Source: Aspidapion aeneum (lineage: Eukaryota > Arthropoda > Insecta > Coleoptera > Brentidae). From it: a stretch of DNA of 64,000 nt. Position numbers and translations under genes: made by a program. Of the stretch, positions 11,925 to 22,520 are shown one piece after another; positions within the stretch are counted from its first letter, which is position 1; each line of letters starts with the position of its first letter. Under the pieces are notes generated by a model that worked only from the letters and a program-made list of their open reading frames with translations, did not search any database and was not told where the DNA came from. The DNA is taken from positions 10,386,931-10,450,930 of the forward strand of contig OY755047.1 in the NCBI GenBank assembly GCA_963576565.1. Reading direction: 5' to 3'.

Positions 11925-13366
11925 ATAGCCGTGCCTCGTCAAGTTCACGCGCCGTACCATCTTTTCTTGAAACATTACTTGACCTATCTAAAACTACTTC
12001 GGAATGAGCTACGAATCTCAAACTTTGCACAGTCGTAGATCTCCATGGAGTTAACAATCCCTTCATGTTTAGTTTCATGGAACTCCCAAAAGTACTGAAG
12101 TAGTTACGAAATTTCAAAAAACGTCGAAATTTTCACTCACTCACTCACTCATGTATAGATCATCAAAATTCTACTGTACTTCCAGACATGCTACAAAGCT
12201 GAAATTTGGCAGACATAAGTCTGCCAAACCTCTGGAAAAAATCAAAAAAACCCCAAAATTCTAATTTACTTCCCTCCCCTATACATGTAAAGTTATGTAA
12301 AACAAACATTGCCCACTTCCAGAAATGGCAGACTGATAGGAACTATGATAAAACTATAGAAAAAATGTAAAAACCCCAAAATTATAATTTACTTTCCTCC
12401 CCTATAAATGTAAAGTAATGTAAAAGTAACATTGCCCACTTCCGGACACGCTAGAGAGCTGAGCTTTGGAAGGCCGATAGTAACTATGATAGAACTATAG
12501 AAAAAAATTAAAACACCCCAAAATTCTAATTAACTTCCCTCCCCTATAAATGTAAAATTGTGTAAAAGTAACATTGTCCACTTCCAGAAACGCTCGAGAG
12601 CTGAGATTTGGAAGGCCGATAGGAACTATGATAAAACTATAAAAGAAAATTAAAAAACCCCAAAGTTTAATTAACTTCCCTCCCCTATATATGTAAAGTT
12701 ATGTAAATTAGCATTGTCCACTTCCAGAAACGCTAGAAAGCTGAGCGTTTGAAGAAAACGCTAAGATTTTAATTTACTTTCCTTCCCTATAAATGTAAAG
12801 TTATGTAAAATTAACATTGCCTACTTCCAGAAACACTAGAGAGCTGAGCTTTAGAAGGCTGATAAGAACTATGATAAAACCATAGGAAAATATAAAAAAA
12901 ACTCAACATTTTTAATAAGGCATTGCAAAAGTTTTGAACAATATCCCGTATATTTTACTACTTTAAAACTTAAATATTATCCAAATCCTTTAAAAAAACA
13001 GTGAAATCATAACAAAAACATTTCATGTAAAAAAAGCCAAGTACGCGAAAGTGGTATTCCGTAAAAAGAATTGAGATAAAAGTAAAGCCAAGTTCTACAA
13101 TACAAATTTCAAAATGAATGGTTCTTACTAGCTTGGAAATGTTTTTCTAAACTTGGCTGTTACGGCTGCAAATGACTCTTAGGAAATTGAACGTAAAGAA
13201 GTTTGGCTGGAATAGCAAAGTTTTAAAAAAATTTCCAAACTAGTAAGAACCATTCATTTTGAAATTTGTATTGTAAACCTTGGCTTTACTTTTATCTCAA
13301 TTCTTTTTATGGAAGACCACTTTCGCGTACTTGGCTGTTTGTTACATGAAATATTTTTGTTATGAT
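11925..13366. mobile_element. Satellite/hairpin composite element, copy A
   Basis: Three parts occur in the same order here, at 52,020-53,419 and at 60,992-62,904. The first is a left segment with ACTTTGCACAGTCGTAG and AAAACGTCGAAATTT. The second is an array of about 140-bp units, each with CACTTCCAGAAACGCTAGAG and ACTTCCCTCCCCTATAAATG. The third is a right-end hairpin of about 360 bp. Here the array has about five diverged units (12,170-12,910). The left segment holds a minus-strand frame sharing FRNYFST and FVAHSEV with copy B, possibly a coding remnant. Helitron-like or other non-autonomous DNA elements with internal satellites are the nearest analogy. Confidence 0.65.
13006..13366. repeat. 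Long hairpin ending copy A
   Basis: The arms are about 150 bp each. ATCATAACAAAAACATTTCA at 13,006 is mirrored by the complement ending at 13,366, and GCCAAGTACGCGAAAGTGG pairs with the stretch around 13,316-13,337. Identity is high enough for the transcript to fold into a long stem. Confidence 0.8.
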
Positions 13367-13501
13367 AAACCTTTATAAATGTGAATTAAGTAAATTGATA
13401 TAAAGAAAGCACAATTTTTTGTTGAAATAAAAGCTTTGTGTTCCCTCTTTCAGTGTAGAAATATAAATATATATACTTTTATATTATTATATTTATATAA
13501 A

Positions 13502-13507
<6 letters not shown>

Positions 13508-13576
<69 letters not shown>
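13508..13576. repeat. (TA)n microsatellite
   Basis: About 34 uninterrupted TA dinucleotides. The 60-codon frame of alternating Ile/Tyr across it is an artefact of the repeat. Confidence 0.95.
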
Positions 13577-13582
<6 letters not shown>

Positions 13583-14615
13583 TTTTTTTTTGATTTTTGG
13601 AAACTCCTTGCTCATTAAATTATTCACATTAAAAAAATTGGTAATTATGCCGCAAACGTACTTCTTTTATTAAACTGATTATTGGAAAGTTTATTTTGTA
13701 GACAGTTTCTCCAAGTTTAGTTTCAGTTTTTTTCTTAAGTTTTTTTAGTCTCTTTATAGAAGTTTTCAGAAACATGTTACAGAAGAAGGAGTGAAAACGG
13801 GCGCTGGGTGGGATAAAAACAACTCATAACACAAACAATGTAAATCATTTGAAAAAAAACTTATGAAAATCTATTGATTTAAAGCATAAGAAGTTGAAAA
13901 ACACATCTTATTTGGCTGTTTTCTCCAAAAACTTTGATATAATAATATAATAAGTATTGCAATTTTAGATCTGAAATATCAAATAAATACCTTTTTGTTA
14001 CTGCATAATATAAGTGTATTTTATTATATCGGCAACAAAAACAATAAATTATACATCTAATGATTTAAATTGATTAAACTTTTAAAAAAAATCCTACTTC
14101 TATTCTAAAACTTTCAACTATTTAAAAAACAATCTCCAACATATCGTCTGGTAGGAAAATTCAGCTCTCAGAGCAAACTTTTGTTTTATCAAATCATTTG
14201 TTTTGAATAAATGAAATTATTAATTATATTTACTAACACGAATAAAAAATTTGTTTGCAAATAAGCAAGAAAAAAGCGGGAAAAACTCACGATTGCAATA
14301 TGTATTATATGAAGCGCGCTGAGCAGAAGTCCACTAGTGACGTAAGCAAGGCACCGCCTATCGCTAAAAGATTCGAGCAAATAGGCAATCCTGTGTGTTT
14401 ATAATCGTTGATCCGCGTCGGCGTCGGTTGTCATTGTCGTCACGCTGCGTTCGAGAATTGATTGAATCAACTCTTTTTTCTTTGTTTATCACGAAAAGAA
14501 GCACGAAACGCTTTTTTGGACTGCAAAAAAATCTAATGTTGTTTTTACAAAATCTACTGCTTTTTTCATCTATATGAGCTTTCTTAAAATTCGACCTGGC
14601 AACGCTGGCTGTAAT

Positions 14616-14800
14616 CTTTCTACACACGGCCTTTGTTTACTATATGAACTGGAAAACATAGTGCCTTCTTTTATTAATTGAAAATAAACGACGAAAGTTT
14701 TAAATTCCACTTTGGTATGTCAATTTTGTGCCATCTTTCAAAATTGTCTTGAAGTGTTGTAGTCTTAAACTAGTGAAGTTTTAGAAGAACTTCCTTCAGC
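14616..14800. other. Short stretch without recognised feature
   Basis: AT-rich spacer between the hAT element and the dispersed repeat that starts at about 14,820. Confidence 0.5.
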
Positions 14801-14819
14801 GTCACTTTTAATTAAAAAA

Positions 14820-15720
14820 GGAGTTATTAAAAAAACGTTACAAAAAATTACGCAGAAAATTAATACTTTTAACAAATCTTTAACTAGAGGGCTTTTAGAA
14901 CAGGCTGTCGCGCCTCTTTTGTTGTTTAAAAAACCCAGTGACGCACCCAGGAATGTGTCTTGGGGGGGGGGGCCGAGACCTCCCGGGACTGACAGCTACA
15001 ACAAACGCCTCGCAAAAATCGTGCAACCAAAAAAAAAAAAAGTCCTCATTATGTCAAATTTGAAGCTATTTTTTCTGTTTTATCATGAAATATGTAGAAA
15101 ATATTTAAAAAATCTAAGGCTTGGGGGGCCTGGGCACCGCCCCCCCCCCTGGGTGCGCCCATGAAAAACCTATAGACAAAAAACGTGACAAAATAATACG
15201 CAAAAAGTTAGTAGGTTTGAAAAGTCTTAATCTAGTGGCGTTTTAGAACACCTTGTGGAGGAGTTTTCAAGTGTGAATTTGGCACATCAAAATAACGAGG
15301 TTAAAAAGGACGTTAAATACATATCACCAGAAACTTCAGCAAAAATTACATTTTTTATAGCTTAATTCCTCCTTGTTTTTAAGTTATCTTTAAGCATGTA
15401 AATTTAACAAAACAAATATTACATGGTATGAGGTTGTTTTCTAGTAAAAAATAACTTTATTATTTTTGTTCACGTTATTTTAACGTTGTTGGTATTTTAA
15501 TTGTGATTTTTGTGCAATGTGGGGAGTGTTAGTTTATTACCAAATTATAAATCCCTGTTTTACGTGAATTGTTTCCCATTTTTCAAAGAAAAAAACACAA
15601 TGTAAATAAACAACACATATGGCATCTATCCATACAGCAGCTGTGTGTCTACGTGCATTGGCGAATTTGCCATTGTTTCCAAAGCAAGTGTGCATCCAAT
15701 AAAAAGGCGCCTTGATGAAA
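14820..15720 (+). repeat. Dispersed repeat 'R900', copy 1 (interrupted)
   Basis: The left part (14,840-15,530, minus the MITE at 14,936-15,163) is paralogous to 32,806-33,180, for example AATACGCAAAAAGTT and GTCTTAATCTAGTGGCG. The right part (15,555-15,720: ACGTGAATTGTTTCCCATTT, CAGCAGCTGTGT) is paralogous to 37,766-37,960. In the second copy the two halves are separated by about 4.5 kb of later insertions. The family is not recognised; no coding capacity. Confidence 0.7.
14936..15163. mobile_element. hAT-like MITE with CAGTGACGCACCCAGG ends
   Basis: The left end is CAGTGACGCACCCAGG. The right end on the minus strand is CATGGGCGCACCCAGG. G/C runs lie just inside both ends. The flanks AAAAAACC (14,928-14,935) and AAAAACCT (15,164-15,171) fit an imperfect 8-bp duplication. 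The paralogue at about 32,875 lacks the insert and reads GATTAAAAAACATATAGAGA straight through, so insertion is directly shown. Relatives lie at 17,030-17,175 (inverted) and 32,655-32,806. Confidence 0.8.
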
Positions 15721-16688
15721 AGGACTGACTATCCTTTTCGTGTACTTTTGAATTGTATTGTACCTTTTCTTTATTTTAGATTTGTTCTAAAAACTTCTGT
15801 GTAAACTTTATTAAACTAAAGTTAATATTTTAAGATAGTGAACAAACAGAAGGCTTACAGAACCCAAAAACTGCGAAACAATTTAAGTTCTTTGAAGCCC
15901 GCAAGAAAAGTAAATATTCCGACAGCGAAATTTATTTTAAATTTTAAAAGCTTCGGCTCTCTATCCCCCAAAGCTCCCCAATGCGCCCTCCTCTCTTCTA
16001 AAATTCTTTTAAAGTTGGAATAAACCAGCCTTGATTTTAGATAATTTAGATGGATGATTCAGTCAGCATTTGTTCACGAAGTGACGTCAAATTTTGTTTT
16101 AATTTCAAAGCTATTGTGACTGATACTGCTCCAGGACTGTCAAAACCATATAGGTAGGACTAGAGACCCTGTATGTATGTCATATCAGGGCTATCAAAAC
16201 GGACGGGCCACGATCCTTCACTTTGTTGACGTCACATCCGGGGCTGATATTTTTTTGATGGTTGCGTCACGATACAGCTGATTGTCTTTAAAATATTGAA
16301 GTTGGAATGACGGTTCATGAATATTTGATTTTTTTTAAAAATAAAGCCGATTTTGAAATTGTTTTTACTATATTCTTGCAGAACATTTTTTTTTAAATGT
16401 ATAGTAATTCTTTAGTTTTCAGAACCGCTTCATTAGCTCGCACAAAAGTTAAATTTAAAGCAGAAGCGAATATGTTCGTTTCTGCGTGGAAAGTACCTTA
16501 CCTTAGTTAGTACCTACTTCTATTTGTTCACTCGGCAGACTTATAGTTATTTATATGTGTTTACAAAAATTATAATTTTGTTTTAAAAAGATTAACGCTT
16601 GTTTTTGGATTCTAAATAAACTTTATTGTAAAAAATCATTAAAAAAACGAAAAAGTTTTACGATGGATTTATTAGCTTATTAGATATT
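15721..16688. other. Stretch without a recognised gene
   Basis: Includes one 61-codon frame with no domain signature and two 'CTRTCAAAAC' motifs near 16,137 and 16,191 that may be parts of a short repeat. Confidence 0.45.
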
Positions 16689-16939
16689 TGTAGAGTGGCC
16701 GGGCTAAATGATCTAAGTGCCAAAATATACAAATTTTAGATTTTCCACCCAAAATGATGTATGTGTCAAGGCCAATACGGGGCTATAAAAACTAAGTGCA
16801 ATTTCCCCACCTTATGCCCCAACAAACATGTTTAAAATCACGTCATCCGTAAGTCCGCGTGCATGTATTGTACAGTTTTTTTTAGTTTCCCACAAAAACG
16901 CTTTTTGGCACTTAGATCAATTAGCCTTTCCACTCTACA
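16689..16939. mobile_element. MITE with 35-bp inverted ends (251 bp)
   Basis: The left end TGTAGAGTGGCCGGGCTAAA continues with TGATCTAAGTGCCAAAA. The right end on the minus strand reads TGTAGAGTGGAAAGGCTAAT and then TGATCTAAGTGCCAAAA. No confident target duplication. Non-coding. Confidence 0.75.
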
Positions 16940-17027
16940 TTTATTGACCAACCTAAAAATAAAATCAAGACGAACTCTTGATTTCATTTTTCACAACTGC
17001 GCAAAATGCACAAAAACAATAAACACG

Positions 17028-17175
17028 AGGGGGGGGGGCTCGAGGCCCGGGTCTTTCGAGCATAACTGTTTTAGATATTTTCCACATATTTCAGGAATAA
17101 AAAAATTTTATAGCATAAAATACGACATCACTCTCGCCCCCCCCCACAAGACACATTCCTGGGTGCGCTACTGTC
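17028..17175 (-). mobile_element. Partial copy of the CACCCAGG MITE family
   Basis: Read on the minus strand it starts CAGTAGCGCACCCAGGAATG, like the element at 14,936, and shares TGAAATATGTGGAAAATAT and CCCGGGCCTCGAG-type internal sequence. The far end lacks a clear terminal repeat. Confidence 0.65.
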
Positions 17176-17760
17176 TAAGATACGGTGGAATATACTCCAA
17201 TTCAAAGTTCTTCCAAATCATTAGGAACAATATCGTGCGATCTCGCTGGTCATAAGATGCGTGCTTATCAATCGATGGTAAATTAGGCGAGAAGATTCCT
17301 ATGTTCCTAGTTGCGACCTCTCTGTATGGTCGAAACCTGCAGTTCAATTGTTTTTTACTGCAAACGAGGAAATTCCATGTTTCATTAATTTAGGTGTTTT
17401 ATTTATTTTTTAAACCCTTTTCAATACATTTCATCTCAAAATCCACCATCTCTTTATATTTCTAAATTCACTGTTGCGGCAAAAATATGAAAGAGAAAAA
17501 GTTTAGTAAAATTAAATTAAAATTTTTACTATGTAAGCGAGGTTTTGGAATTTCTGGGGCAGTAAGTTGTAAACGAAGTTTGATGAAAGTTTGTCGGTTT
17601 TTAGTTTTAGTGGATTTTATATAAAGCGTTTTATAATCATCTTTAAAAAGTTTAATTTCTAATTATAGCTCGTAAAAAAACTACCCGATATTCCGACAAA
17701 ACCATGTTTTTAAAATATTTTTTAAAATGTGAAATTTAGTACCCGTGAATTTAAAAATTA
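17176..17760. other. Stretch without a recognised gene
   Basis: AT-rich. Its end (GTACCCGTGAATTTAAAAAT near 17,740) is shared with 20,600 and, inverted, with 40,805, and may belong to the R450 repeat family. Confidence 0.45.
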
Positions 17761-18138
17761 AACAAGTTTCGTGGCTAATCGGGTAAAAAGGAGTTTTTGT
17801 TTCTCTCATATTTTTCCGTGGGTAGCTTGAAAGCTTAACCTCACGGGGGTCCAAGATCTAATGGACACCTAATTGACAGTTGACAGTTAACTGTTTCGTC
17901 CTTATGGGACTCCTCAGAACACTGCTTGGTCAATGTGACACTCTTGCGAAGTTATTTAGACGGTTTCGTCTCTAAGCCTATGTAAATAGTGAGAAAACTG
18001 TCACAAGAAGCGCCATCTACTGAGATACGTGAGAAACCAGAACAATAGCAGGCGAAAATATATGTATAGCAGTATATTTTCGCCTGCTGGTTCTGGAAAC
18101 AAAACCTCCTTTTTACGCGATTAGCCACGAAACTTGTT
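17761..18138 (+). mobile_element. R450 repeat, copy 1, with inverted ends
   Basis: The left end AACAAGTTTCGTGGCTAATC is mirrored at the right end (complement ending at 18,138), followed on both sides by GTAAAAAGGAG. The middle carries CTCACGGGGGTCCAAGATCT, GACAGTTAACTGTTTCGTCC and AGCGCCATCTAC, found in the other copies at 19,404-20,560, 31,955-32,310 and 40,375-40,801. An internal foldback (AGCAGGCGAAAATATA and its complement near 18,069) is unique to this copy. The superfamily is unknown. Confidence 0.7.
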
Positions 18139-18470
18139 TGATATTTTTTAAAATGTTTTTTTTTTAGTTTATAGTAGAGATCAAATAAATATTTTTTCTT
18201 AATTTATTTTTTTTGAAAAAGTTATTAGTTGTCGAGAAAATTGTAAAAAAATATTGTTAGGACATTTGGGGCCTTTCATCTAACGAAGCATAAAAAGGGT
18301 TTTATTGATAATATAGCGGGAATCGGGATGCGTCGCAGATATTAAGAAATTAGTATACAGAAATTCAGTTTCAGGTTTTTTTTAAAACTAATATGACTGG
18401 GTGATAGGGTTACAAAAAACATGGTATTACACATACGCATTAAAAAAGTAATACCAAGTAATATCACCTA
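18139..18470. other. Stretch without a recognised gene
   Basis: AT-rich, no motif recognised. Confidence 0.5.
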
Positions 18471-18472
18471 TT

Positions 18473-18700
18473 ATATGGATCCCAGACATGCACACTTACA
18501 CAATTAAACATGGATAAGGTAACAAAAGTCCAAATATCAATGGAAAGACAAATGTTATATGTAAAGCTAACAGATAGAAAAAGGAATGAATGGATAAGAA
18601 GTAAAACAAAAGTAAGTGATGTCAGAGTAGCAAAAAGGAACTAGATGGATGAACACGGAATGTGGAGGTCAGTTTTTATCCACCCTATTCAAAAACACAT
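18473..18700 (+). pseudogene. LINE reverse transcriptase C-terminal fragment
   Basis: The frame reads YGSQTCTLTQLNMDKVTKVQ, then ISMERQMLYVKLTDRKRNEW and IRSKTKVSDVRVAK before a stop. This is the characteristic region downstream of the RT thumb in many insect LINEs ('YG.ETWTLTK….K….QR.MER.ML.I.L.DR.RN..IR..T.V.D'). The catalytic domain is missing and the frame is interrupted. The same family appears at 26,189-26,312 and 27,593-27,705. Confidence 0.75.
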
Positions 18701-19014
18701 CGAACTTGATACACCCTGTACAAGGAGAAGTAGGTTAGGAAAAATGGTTGTCAATTTAATATTTTTAAATTAATTTTTGTCCTAATTTTGTTCTTCCTCT
18801 TCAAGAGTTAATTTGGCCTTGTTTCATATAAAACGCGCAGAAATAAAACCGGGCTATATTCACTTACAAAGGCCCAGTTTTCCTATTTCAAACACTTTAA
18901 TAAAACAGCTTATTTTGTTCACCTATTATATAAAGCTACATATAGTCATCACACCAGTGAAGTACCTGTGGGGCAGAAATTCTAGAAAAAAAATTTTTTG
19001 GCTGAACTTCCTGG
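18701..19014. other. Stretch without a recognised gene
   Basis: One 'ACACCCTGTAC' at 18,711 is a probable end relic of the CAGGGTGTCCC family. Confidence 0.4.
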
Positions 19015-19339
19015 GTAGGTATTCTGAGTCTTGAACGATTTAATAGTTACCATTAAATGCTTTGGCCAATCGCAAGCTTTAAATTAGCTCCAAGCCGTCA
19101 CGTACTATACGAAAAGACCTCCATTGCGCCATCTTCTCCTACAATCCGACCGAGAAACGTTCAGTCGGTATGGGACAGGAGAACGATTTCACTTGTAAAA
19201 TTCAGTAACTCTGAAGAGCATACGACTATACCGTTGGTCGAGACAAGTCATTTCGCACAACACGCGACCGCTCAAAGTTTGCTATTGGTCAAAGCGTGTG
19301 ATGTGGGTGGTCAGATCGTTCAAGACCCAGAGTAGCTAC
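19015..19339. mobile_element. MITE-like element with 25-bp inverted ends
   Basis: The left end GTAGGTATTCTGAGTCTTGA and the right end on the minus strand GTAGCTACTCTGGGTCTTGA both continue with ACGAT (22 of 25 identical). It is GC-richer than its surroundings. A 92-codon frame inside has no domain signature and is not called. Confidence 0.6.
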
Positions 19340-19403
19340 TCTGATATGAAGAAATGATTCTTTATCTACAATACAAATTCTGTTTTTCGTTTTGTTTGTT
19401 TGT

Positions 19404-20560
19404 AACCTCACGGGGGTCCAAGATCTAATACGCACCCAGTGTTGCCAGGTCCCACAGAAATATTGCTTGAGAAATATTATGAGAAAGCATGAGATTTCAA
19501 AAAAAAAAGCATGAGATGGCGGAATTGTCGCTGTTGCCTCTAGCATGGTGCTCATTCATTATTGCAGGCACTTCTTATAACATTAACATGGTTTCCTGTC
19601 TACTGCATTCTACCAATGTTTACAAGGATGATGAGTTGTAATCATTGATTCTACCCAATGAAACCCAGGTAACTTTGTCCAGTCTTTTTTTAAAATGTTG
19701 TTTGTAAATCTTTTTCTTCTTAGCAGAACTAGGTCCGGGCACGTTGTGGTCAGTTTCACTGCTAGTAGCACTATTACTTAATACGATTTGTTATTTTCTA
19801 TGTATCTCTTAATACCATTACACCCAAGAATAGCCAAGAATAGCTGGCTATTCTCGAATTACACTTGAAAACAACTCTTGTAGTTGGACGCGTACGACGT
19901 AAACGTGTGGCACATAACAGAATAATTCGATTATCGTTTTCGGGGAATACCCGAAAAAGCGAACCGCGCATTTGTACGTACTTTCAACCAGGCGCGAGGT
20001 TGCAATTTGCGATTATGAATCACAATCCAACGATACCAAATGCCAGGTTGCAAATTTTTCGAGGCACTTCTTGGTGACGTAAGCCGAATTCTCTTATGAT
20101 TACCTTGTTATTTGTAGTTCATAGTTACCTCAATAATTAATTTTTAAGTATAATTTATTTTGTCTCTATAAGCTGAAAAGCTTGAGATTTTGCGATAAAA
20201 TAATGATAGCGTGAGATTTGTTTGAAAATCATAAGATCTCATGCAAAAGCATGCAACACTGTAGGCACCTAATAAGTGTTGACAGTTAACTGTTTCGTCC
20301 TCATGGGACTCCTCAGAACACTGCTTGGTCAATGTGACACACTTGCGAAGTTAATCGGACCGTTTTGTCTGTAATCCTACGTATAGTGAGAAAACCCTCG
20401 CAAGTAGCGCCATCTACCGAGATACGAAAGAACAAGAGCAGGCGAGTATCGATTGCAAAGAAACAGAAACTATCAGTGACCTACGACAGCACTTCTGCCT
20501 TTCAGGCCAGATCAACGCTGATTAGCGTTTTTACCCACCTTCAGACGTAAGCGTCAAGGA
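19404..20560 (+). repeat. R450 repeat, copy 2, split by a hAT element
   Basis: 19,404-19,436 (CTCACGGGGGTCCAAGATCT) and 20,262-20,560 (GACAGTTAACTGTTTCGTCC … TTTCAGGCCAGATCAACGCT) are the two halves of one R450 copy. Compared with the copies at 17,850 and 40,690 the only difference at the junction is the hAT insert and its duplicated target. Confidence 0.8.
19437..20261. mobile_element. hAT element (825 bp) inserted in R450
   Basis: The ends are CAGTGTTGCCAGG and, on the minus strand, CAGTGTTGCATGC. The flanks TACGCACC (19,429-19,436) and TAGGCACC (20,262-20,269) form an 8-bp target duplication with one mismatch. The uninterrupted paralogues read TGGACACC once at this place. GAGATTTCAAAA/GCATGAGAT words recur near both ends. 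There is no transposase, only a 70-codon frame (19,865-20,077) without recognisable similarity. Confidence 0.85.
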
Positions 20561-21100
20561 ATTTTTAAGCCAAATAATACTAACAAACCTGAATTTTAGT
20601 ACCCGTGAATTCTAAAAATTAACCGAAGCCACAAAAACTTATTTCATTTTTAAAATCCACGGGTACAAAAATGTACGATTATTATCTTTATTATTTTTGT
20701 TGATTATCCTCTAGTTTACTTCCTCTGTGGGTATTAACGCTTAATCTTTATTTATTTATAAACATAAGCCTTATATATCAACTTAAAGCTAAAGTTTTAA
20801 CGGAAAGCAAAACATACTTAATTTTTTTTATAAAAAATGTTTTTGTGTAATATGACCCTTGGAGGAAGGAATAATAAGGGTAAGCTTTAGTTCATTTTAT
20901 TTTCAGCTATTACCTCTGCAATATTTTTTATTTGCTTTTTTTGTGTTTTACTTTATTCATTTTAAGTAACTGTCAATGTTTGTTCCAGATATTACAAGCA
21001 TCAACATTAAAATGACATATTAGCATTTCAAAGACAATGATATTGACAAATGTAGTTGCTAGGAAGTAAGGTGGGGCTGCTTTTCTGTTTTTCCGTAATG
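20561..21100. other. Stretch with a small inverted repeat, no gene
   Basis: GTACCCGTGAATT (20,601) and its near-complement AATCCACGGGTAC (20,656) form a short stem. Otherwise AT-rich. Confidence 0.5.
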
Positions 21101-21104
21101 TTTT

Positions 21105-21330
21105 TGAGTTTTTCTTTTTTCTAAATAATTTAAAAAAAAATTTATGTATAATATTTTTTCTGTATCAAGTTTTTCATTAAAATATTTATTATAAATAATT
21201 ATTTTTATAACTGAATCAATGAATTGAGTTTTTGCTTTGATCAAATATTTTACTACATGTTCTTGTTCTATTTTTAGTACTGATGAAGATTTAAACAATC
21301 CTACGCCAACAACCAACCATCAACGAAATA
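21105..21330 (+). repeat. Truncated hammerhead-bearing repeat
   Basis: The sequence is homologous to the minus strand of 62,255-62,572: TTTACTACATGTTCTTGTTC, TATTTTTAGTACTGATGAAG and ATTTAAACAAT. It contains the CTGATGA box (21,280-21,286) but jumps from AACAAT to CCTACGCCAACAACCAACCA. It therefore lacks the GAAAC half of the ribozyme that the other copy retains. This copy should be inactive as a ribozyme. Confidence 0.7.
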
Positions 21331-22119
21331 TTTTTAAAAAAATGTCAGTTTGGAGGCATCTCCACCACTGTAATTTAACCTACCTATTCTCAAAGCTGTA
21401 GTGTTTTGGATGAGAGCAAGGCGAAGTTTAGTATTTTTATTATTAAAAAATCAAAAACTACACTTTCGAACGAGAGAGTTTTATTTTTCTATTTACATAG
21501 GGTACCTACTAAAGGAAACGTAGGGCATACTAAAATTTTATTATTAAATTTTTCATTTTAAGTTTTTTCATTTATCAAAAATGTTTAACTTTACACTAAT
21601 TTTTACCAAGATCTTAAGATTCTTAAGACCCTGACACCCGTATTTACAAAAGGGTCTACAAGTCTAGATTTTGGTTGAAGGTTTAACTTATTTTTCTGGT
21701 TCATAAATACTTTGCGATATGGGGCATCTTTTTTCGTTGTAACAAAGACCTTATTTCCACACATTAGATATAAATAAAAAGAATATAATATTTTGGTTTA
21801 AAAATGGTAGACATATTTAAAGCTCCAAACGTCAAGTCAGTGTCAGCTGTCCGCTATATTTTAGATGTTAACTTTTTAGACAAGTTAGCGATGATTAAAC
21901 CGATATTCAATTGTTTTTGTGGATGTGTAATTGAAAACGGATTCTAATATATCTTGTGCTTTTTTCAATATTTAAATATTGATACGTATTTAATACGATA
22001 ATGCATCTACAGATATAGTTTTAAGTTATTTATGTATTATTTATCTTTGAAAATTTTTGTATATAAGTCTTTTCATCAATCATGAATTATTTTTAATGTT
22101 TTTCGAACTTTAAACTACC
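21331..22119. other. AT-rich stretch, nothing recognised
   Basis: No frame with a domain signature and no repeat pair found within the window. Confidence 0.5.
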
Positions 22120-22208
22120 CCTCTGGGGTGCTACTACAGTTTGAGACTATTTTTAACGGGAATCCTACGACTTCACGGACTAAATTTCAAAAAAATTACA
22201 TTCTGTTA
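22120..22208 (+). repeat. Dispersed repeat, copy 2
   Basis: Same-orientation partner of 4,453-4,541 (TTGAGACTATTTTTAACGGG, CCTACGACTTCACGGACTAA). Confidence 0.65.
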
Positions 22209-22427
22209 CAAAAAAAATTATGTGGGTTTTCTTTATTTCTAAAGTTAATTTTAATTTATATGAAATGAAACTGACGGACTGAGAAAAGCTTACTATCATA
22301 TTGCACAGCAGGGTGAACCAAATCTTTGCAGTTATTTGACCCGTGAGTATTAAAAAAATACATTTAAACCGGTCGGTATTAAGTCTATAGACTTAATACT
22401 TAAACTCGGTCTAAAATATAAGTTTTA

Positions 22428-22520
22428 GGGTCCATCTCACCGACTTTTTTTTCGTTACTTAGCTTAAAGTGTTTCTTAGTTAAGGCTAAGTAACGAAAAA
22501 ATGAGTCGGTGCGATGGGCT
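22428..22520. mobile_element. Hairpin MITE 'CACCGAC', copy 1
   Basis: GGGTCCATCTCACCGACTTT faces TCGGTGCGATGGGCT, with TCGTTACTTAGC / GCTAAGTAACGA in the stem. The whole unit folds into one hairpin. Copies 2 and 3 are at 38,299-38,421 and 50,456-50,579. No coding capacity. Confidence 0.8.

Larger units (their letters stand above)
11293..14607. mobile_element. hAT-type element (3.3 kb) with a nested insertion
   Basis: The left end reads CAGCATTGCCAGG and the right end, on the minus strand, CAGCGTTGCCAGG. Immediately outside are GCTGTGAT (11,285-11,292) and GCTGTAAT (14,608-14,615), a 7-of-8 match to an 8-bp target duplication. The word ATCTACTGCTTTTT recurs inside both ends, and CAACGATTATAAACACACAG (11,699) has its inverted copy near 14,396, so the arms are long. 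No hAT dimerisation or RNase H-like transposase domain is readable. The centre is occupied by a 142-bp-satellite/hairpin composite (about 11,925-13,366) and a TA microsatellite. Confidence 0.75.

Noticed and set aside
13436..13618. A frame of alternating Ile and Tyr
   Set aside because: Direct translation of a (TA)n microsatellite.
19057..19335. A 92-codon frame with ordinary-looking composition
   Set aside because: Lies wholly between the inverted ends of a small MITE; no similarity to a known family.
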